Shown piece by piece: positions 59,576 through 64,000 of a DNA stretch of 64,000 nt. Source of the DNA: Gammaproteobacteria bacterium (GTDB lineage: Bacteria; Gemmatimonadota; Gemmatimonadetes; Longimicrobiales; Gaopeijiaceae); NCBI GenBank assembly GCA_028819075.1, contig JAPPMM010000016.1:1-64000 (forward strand), read 5' to 3'. The notes beneath the pieces are model-generated. The model saw only the letters and a program-made list of their open reading frames with translations, was not told the origin of the DNA and did no database searches. Position 1 is the stretch's first letter. Every line of letters starts with the position of its first letter. The position numbers and the translations under genes were made by a program.

Positions 59576-62107
59576 ATGAGCGAACGACGCACCGGGCCGT
59601 CCCGAGCCAACGTCGCGGTCATCGGGGCCGGCATCGTCGGCAATTGCCTGGTCGAGCATCTGGCGAAGCTCGGCTGGGACGACCTCGTGCTGATCGAGAA
59701 GGGTCCGCTTCCCAACCCCGGCGGGTCCACCGGGCATGCGTCCAATTTCATCTTCCCGACCGATCACGGGCGCGAGATCGCGCTGATCACCCTCGAGAGC
59801 CAGCGCCAGTACGAGGCGCTCGGCGTCAACACGACCTGCGGGGGGATCGAGGTCGCGCGAACCGAGGAGCGCATGGAGGAGTTGCGCCGGCGCATGACCT
59901 CGGCGCGGGTGTGGGGCATCGAGAGCGAGCTGCTGTCGCCAGCCGGAGTCGTCGCCAAGGTCCCGTTCGTCAACCCGGATGTCATTCTCGGTGGCTTCTA
60001 CACCCCGGGCGTCTCCGTCGTCGACTCGGTCGGGGCGGGCACGATCATGCGGGAACGGGCGCTGGCCAGGGGCGTGCTTACGGTCCTGGACGAGACCGAG
60101 GTGATCGGCCTCGAGGTTGAGCCGGTGCCGTTCGGACGCCCGCGCATTCGGGCGGTCGCGACGACTCGGGGAACGATCGAAGTCGACCACGCGATCATCG
60201 CCTGCGGCGTCTGGAGCCCGCGCATCGCCGCGATGGCCGGCGCCACGATTCCGCTGACGCCGGCGGTGCACCAGATGGCCGATTTCGGCCCGGTCGAACT
60301 CCTGCTCGGAACCGGCAACGAGATCGGCTACCCCATCGTGCGCGACATGGACTCGTTCATGTACGAGCGCCAGAGCGACGGGGCGATGGAGGTGGGCTCG
60401 TACGCGCATCGTCCCATCCTGATGCACCCGAACGACATTCCCTCCGTCGCCGAGGCGGAGCGCTCTCCCACCGAGCTGCCCTTTACGCCCGCGGACTTCG
60501 CGCCGCAGCTCGAGCACGCGCGCGAGATCATGGGCGAGCTGTTGGCGGGCACCGGGATGCAGTACGCCGTCAACGGCCTGCTCTCGCTCACCCCCGATAC
60601 CCAGCAATTGCTGGGCGAGACCGCCGAGGTGGCCAACCTCTGGTCTGCGGCGGCCGTGTGGGTGCGGGAAGGCCCCGGCTCGGCGCGGCTGGTCGCGGAG
60701 TGGATGACCCACGGCTACCCGCGTCTTCTCGATCCGCACGAGTCGGACGTCACCCGCTTCCAGCCGCACGAGCGCACGGTCCATCACGTTCGAGCACGCT
60801 GCGGCGAGCACTTCCGCAAGACGTACGGGATCGTGCATCCGCGCGAGCAGTGGGAGTCGGCGCGCGGGATCAACCGGTCCCCGTTCCACCCTCGGACCGA
60901 GGCGCTGGGTGCCGAGTACTTCGAAGCGCGTGGATGGGAGCGCCCGCAGTGGTACGCTTCGAACGAAGATCTGGTGGAGCGCTACGATGTCCCGGACCGC
61001 CCACACGAGTGGGACCGGCGCTGGTGGTCTCCGATCATCAACGCGGAGCACCTGCACCTGCGCGAGAGGGTGGGCCTGATCGATCTGGGCGCGTTCCAGA
61101 TCTTCGACGTGTCCGGGCCCGGCGCGCTCCGGTACCTGGAGACGATGACGGTCAACGCGTGCGACCGTCCGGTCGGCAGCTCGATCTATACGCCGCTCCT
61201 GACGCCGGACGGAGGCTTCCGCGCCGATCTCACCATCCAGCGGCTGGCTGATGACCGGTTTCGCATCGTCACCGGCGTCCTGGACGGAGCGCGCGACGCG
61301 TTCTGGTTCCGCAGGCATCTGCCCGCGGACGGGTCGGTGCAGTTCGAAGACCGGTCGTCCGCGATAACCACCCTCGGGGTGTGGGGACCGGCCGCGCAGG
61401 CCTTGCTCTCGAGCATCGCGGACCGCGGCCTGAGCCAGGACGAGCTCCCCTACGGCACGGTGCGGGACGCGCTCATCGACGGGATTCCCGCCACCTTGCT
61501 GCGCATCTCCTATGTGGGCGAGAGCGGCTGGGAGATCTACACGCGCACGGAGCACGGCCTGGCGCTCTGGGACGTGATTTGGGGCGCGGGCCGAGACTTC
61601 GATGCGAGGCCGGTGGGCATCGGCGTCTACGGCACCACGGCACGCATGGAGAAGGGCTACCAGTTGATGGGCGCTGAGCTAACGTCGGAGTACTCACCGG
61701 TCGAGGCCGGGCTGGCTCGCCGCCAGGTCAAGCAGGCGGACTTCATCGGCAAGGCGGCCTATCTGAAGGCCCGCGAACGGGGTCCGGCGGCGAAGATCTG
61801 CACGCTCACCATGGACGACCACACGAGCGCATCCGGCCTCGCGCGCTTCCCGACGGGGGGCAACGAGCCGGTTCTGACGCTCGATGGGGACCGCATCGTC
61901 GACGCGCTGGGCAGGGAGTCCCGCGTGACCTCCGCCGGAATGGGGCCGACCGTGGGGAAATACCTGCTGATGGCCTACCTGCCGGCCGAACTCGCCCGCG
62001 TCGGCGAGCGGCTGCAGGTGATGTACATGAACGAGTGTTTCCCGGTCACGGTGGCTGCGGTCGGCACGTCGTTATTCGATCCGTCCGGAAGCCGGATGAG
62101 GGCGTAG
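59576..62107 (+). CDS. FAD-dependent dehydrogenase fused to GcvT (DMGDH-like)
   Basis: 843 residues. The N-terminal DAO-type FAD domain begins VAVIGAGIVGNCLVEHL (15-29) and has a His in GSTGHASNF, where dimethylglycine dehydrogenases bind FAD covalently. The C-terminal GcvT/aminomethyltransferase domain shows VGLIDLGAFQIFDVSGPGALRYL, YTPLLTPDGGFRADLTIQR and YVGESGWEIYTRTEHGLALWD. Such enzymes demethylate N-methylglycines, passing formaldehyde to tetrahydrofolate. Start rests on the ATG at 59576, with no strong ribosome binding site. It converges with a DmdA-like gene. Confidence 0.85.
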   Translation: MSERRTGPSRANVAVIGAGIVGNCLVEHLAKLGWDDLVLIEKGPLPNPGGSTGHASNFIFPTDHGREIALITLESQRQYEALGVNTTCGGIEVARTEERMEELRRRMTSARVWGIESELLSPAGVVAKVPFVNPDVILGGFYTPGVSVVDSVGAGTIMRERALARGVLTVLDETEVIGLEVEPVPFGRPRIRAVATTRGTIEVDHAIIACGVWSPRIAAMAGATIPLTPAVHQMADFGPVELLLGTGNEIGYPIVRDMDSFMYERQSDGAMEVGSYAHRPILMHPNDIPSVAEAERSPTELPFTPADFAPQLEHAREIMGELLAGTGMQYAVNGLLSLTPDTQQLLGETAEVANLWSAAAVWVREGPGSARLVAEWMTHGYPRLLDPHESDVTRFQPHERTVHHVRARCGEHFRKTYGIVHPREQWESARGINRSPFHPRTEALGAEYFEARGWERPQWYASNEDLVERYDVPDRPHEWDRRWWSPIINAEHLHLRERVGLIDLGAFQIFDVSGPGALRYLETMTVNACDRPVGSSIYTPLLTPDGGFRADLTIQRLADDRFRIVTGVLDGARDAFWFRRHLPADGSVQFEDRSSAITTLGVWGPAAQALLSSIADRGLSQDELPYGTVRDALIDGIPATLLRISYVGESGWEIYTRTEHGLALWDVIWGAGRDFDARPVGIGVYGTTARMEKGYQLMGAELTSEYSPVEAGLARRQVKQADFIGKAAYLKARERGPAAKICTLTMDDHTSASGLARFPTGGNEPVLTLDGDRIVDALGRESRVTSAGMGPTVGKYLLMAYLPAELARVGERLQVMYMNECFPVTVAAVGTSLFDPSGSRMRA

Positions 62108-62109
62108 CC

Positions 62110-62129
62110 GCCCGCACGAATCCGCGGGC
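62110..62129. terminator. Hairpin between convergent C1 genes
   Basis: GCCCGC (62110-62115) and GCGGGC (62124-62129) flank an eight-base loop, three bases after the plus-strand stop. No T-run follows. It may stop transcription from both sides. Confidence 0.3.
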
Positions 62130-62162
62130 CACGAAATCGCCGCATCCTTCCCGCGTGCGCCT

Positions 62163-63467
62163 CTACTTCACGGCATCCTCGCCCCGCGCGTGCGCCACTT
62201 CGCGCGCACTGGGGGTGGCCGAGGGCCGGAACGGAACCTCGCACACCCGGGCTCGATCGGGCTTGCCCGCCTCGCTCGCGTACTCGTCCGGCAGCCAGAC
62301 CGTGAGTTCCGTCCCGACGGCGGACATCCCGACGGGCACGTAACCCAGCGCGATGTTGCATCCCAGCTCGGGCGCGTGCCAGGGCGAGGTCAGGTATCCG
62401 ATCGGGTCGCCCGCATCCGCGCCGGACACCAGCCAGAAATCGGGCGCGTAGTCGTCGATGGGCCTGCCGCCCATCCTCATCCCCACCAGCGTCATGGCAA
62501 ACGGCGGCCGGCCGGCCTCGATCTCTGCCCGCATCCGCTCCAGCGCCGCCCGGCCGATGTAGTCGCCCTCCTTCTCGCGCGGCACCTGGTATCCCAGGTT
62601 GCACTGGAACGGAACGGTCTCGTGGTCCATGTCCTGTCCCCACGACAGGATGCCCGCCTGAATCCGGCGCTGATGGCCGGGGGCGATCACCATGAGCTGG
62701 TGCGCCTCGCCCGCGTCGAGCACCGCGTGCCACAGCCTCTCGGCGTGCAGCGTCGCGTCGCGCAGGTAGATCTCGTACCCCTTCTCCCCCGAGAATCCCG
62801 ACTGCGAGATCACCACCGAACACCCTGCGATCTCCGCTTCCATGAGCCCGTAGTAGGGGATTTCGCGGATGCCGTCGCCCACCAGATCGGCCATGAGCGC
62901 CAACGACTTCGGCCCTTGGATCTGCAGCGGACACACGTCGATCTCGTCGATCTCGACGTCCATCCTCATCCCCACATTGGCGCCCTGGAGCCAGAACAGC
63001 AGGTCGGAGTCGGCGAGGGAGAACCAGAACTCATCGTCCGACAGGCGCAGCAGCACCGGGTCGTTGAGGATGCCGCCCCGCTCGTTGCACAGGATGACGT
63101 ACTTGCCGTGCATCGGTTCGATGCGGGTGGCGTCGCGCGTGATGACGTAGTCGGTGAATCGCTCGGCGTCCGGTCCCTTCACCCGGATCTGGCGTTCCAC
63201 GGCGACATTCCAGAGCGTGACGTGTTGCGTCAGCGCTTCGTGTTCGGCCGCCGCGCCGCCGTCCTCCGGCCGCACGTAGCCGCGCGGGTGGTAGATGCGG
63301 TTGTAGGTTGTTGCGCGCCAGCAGCCCGCATCGTGGGACAGGTGCCAGTACGGCGACTTCCGCACGCGGGTGGAAATGAGCAGCTCCACGGGGGTCCGGC
63401 CGCTCTGGCGAAGGTTGATGGGTACGATGCGATCGGACTGATCGACGGAAACAGGATGGCTGACCAT
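62163..63467 (-). CDS. GcvT-fold aminomethyltransferase, DmdA-like
   Basis: 434 residues from ATG 63467. The pattern LISTRVRKSPYW, VTLWNVAVERQIRVKGPDAERF, NDPVLLRLSDDEFWFSLADSDLLFW, CPLQIQGPKSLALMADL, SQSGFSGEKGYEIY and RIQAGILSWGQDMD follows dimethylsulfoniopropionate demethylase DmdA and relatives more than glycine cleavage T protein. It is longer than DmdA and may use another methylated substrate. The methyl acceptor should be tetrahydrofolate. It is convergent with the FAD/GcvT fusion, which suggests related C1 chemistry. Confidence 0.78.
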   Translation of the reverse strand: MVSHPVSVDQSDRIVPINLRQSGRTPVELLISTRVRKSPYWHLSHDAGCWRATTYNRIYHPRGYVRPEDGGAAAEHEALTQHVTLWNVAVERQIRVKGPDAERFTDYVITRDATRIEPMHGKYVILCNERGGILNDPVLLRLSDDEFWFSLADSDLLFWLQGANVGMRMDVEIDEIDVCPLQIQGPKSLALMADLVGDGIREIPYYGLMEAEIAGCSVVISQSGFSGEKGYEIYLRDATLHAERLWHAVLDAGEAHQLMVIAPGHQRRIQAGILSWGQDMDHETVPFQCNLGYQVPREKEGDYIGRAALERMRAEIEAGRPPFAMTLVGMRMGGRPIDDYAPDFWLVSGADAGDPIGYLTSPWHAPELGCNIALGYVPVGMSAVGTELTVWLPDEYASEAGKPDRARVCEVPFRPSATPSAREVAHARGEDAVK

Positions 63468-63521
63468 GGGTGTCCGGGATTCCGGGTTGACGGGATGGCG
63501 TACGGTCCCCAAAAGTCCGTC

Positions 63522-64000
63522 ATGAGCGACTTGGTGACAACCGGGGCCGGCGGCGTGAGGGTCGTCGTGGATACCAGCGTCTTCCTGCCGGGTGTGTTTT
63601 TCGGCGGCCCGCCCCGCGACGTGCTGGCGGCGTGGCGAGCCGGGCAATTCGAGGTGGTGGTGTCCCCCGAGGTCCTTCGGGAATACGTTCGGGTCGGCGA
63701 ACGGTTGTCGGCGCGGTTTCCCGGCGCGGATTTCGAACGCGTCCTGGAGATGATCGCGGCCAACGCCACGCTGGTGTCGGCGCCTCCCTTGCCCGAAGCT
63801 GTGTGCGAGGACTCCGACGACGACAAGTTTCTCGCGTGTGCGGTGGCCGCCGGAGCCGGGTACGTGGTGAGCAGCGACAAGGCGCTCCTTGCAACTTCTC
63901 CCTATCGGAACGTGAAGGTCATTCGTTCGCGTGATTTCCTGGACATGCTCCGAGTCACGGCCGCTCCGGCGCAGGATGACCGCGACGCCGCGGCTCGACT
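63522..64000 (+). CDS. PIN-domain toxin-like protein, cut by window edge
   Basis: An open frame from ATG 63522 (or in-frame ATG 63495) runs to the window end without a stop, giving about 159 residues. It has the PIN layout: RVVVDTSVFLPGVFFGGPPRDVL with first Asp, VVSPEVLREYVRV with Glu, EDSDDDKFLACAVAAGAGYVVSSD with the later acidic residues. This is the COG1569-like set of putative RNase toxins. No antitoxin gene lies upstream, where a minus-strand gene starts 55 bases away. A partner may lie beyond the edge. Confidence 0.7.
   Translation, partial: MSDLVTTGAGGVRVVVDTSVFLPGVFFGGPPRDVLAAWRAGQFEVVVSPEVLREYVRVGERLSARFPGADFERVLEMIAANATLVSAPPLPEAVCEDSDDDKFLACAVAAGAGYVVSSDKALLATSPYRNVKVIRSRDFLDMLRVTAAPAQDDRDAAAR

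Overview
The window is GC-rich bacterial DNA with tight gene spacing, many ATGA or similar start-stop overlaps, frequent GTG starts and lipoprotein signals. No rRNA, CRISPR array or replication origin is visible. The gene set fits a Gram-negative, heterotrophic, mostly aerobic bacterium: a PBP1A-type penicillin-binding protein, SufCBD plus a Rieske protein with SufS/SufU, a large secreted PIG-L protein, a DUF1707/LiaF-like protein, a bacilliredoxin, and an AcnB-like aconitase. My best guess is a Gemmatimonadota-like lineage. That is an impression from gene content, not a database result.

Layout. 1-10.7 kb is an accessory, partly eroded region. It holds IS-end-like repeats, a broken YgjP-like metallopeptidase, a beta-propeller remnant, mrcA, and two wrecked transposases (ISNCY-type and IS1595-type) joined head to head. 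After these comes a group of small orphan genes: a retropepsin-like protease with a DUF5678 protein, two small proteins divergent from a proteasome-like Ntn-hydrolase, an unknown coiled protein, and an AraC regulator. 10.9-19 kb holds core-like genes: secreted cyanophycinase-like peptidase, DsbA-like lipoprotein, alpha/beta hydrolase, GNAT, PduO-type adenosyltransferase, 7Fe ferredoxin, M20 peptidase, LiaF-like protein and arginase. 19-26 kb is a bacilliredoxin and a molybdenum hydroxylase operon resembling 4-hydroxybenzoyl-CoA reductase, with a DUF1460 lipoprotein inside and a zinc alcohol dehydrogenase after it. 26-32 kb is the suf operon.

32-37.4 kb (minus strand) carries an RNA ligase, a toxin-antitoxin remnant, an exported amidohydrolase, a class V aminotransferase and a TPR lipoprotein. 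37.7-45.2 kb carries ligA, a Ca/Na antiporter, a DUF2157 protein, a plant-type FabI, a class III aminotransferase and an alpha/beta hydrolase. tRNA-Glu and tRNA-Val follow. Then come an aconitase with its sodium-dependent transporter, a BMP-type nucleoside ABC transporter, an atypical asparaginase, the PIG-L protein and a small exported partner, two DoxX-like membrane proteins behind a MerR-like palindrome, a DMGDH-like FAD/GcvT protein facing a DmdA-like aminomethyltransferase, and a PIN-domain gene cut by the window edge.

How the parts may work together. The cyanophycinase-like peptidase, M20 peptidase, arginase and asparaginase-like protein suggest salvage of amino-acid nitrogen. Suf supplies Fe-S clusters that the molybdenum hydroxylase, ferredoxin and aconitase need. 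The FAD/GcvT and DmdA-like genes suggest folate-linked C1 demethylation of small methylated compounds. The least described material is the 6.5-9.6 kb small-gene island.
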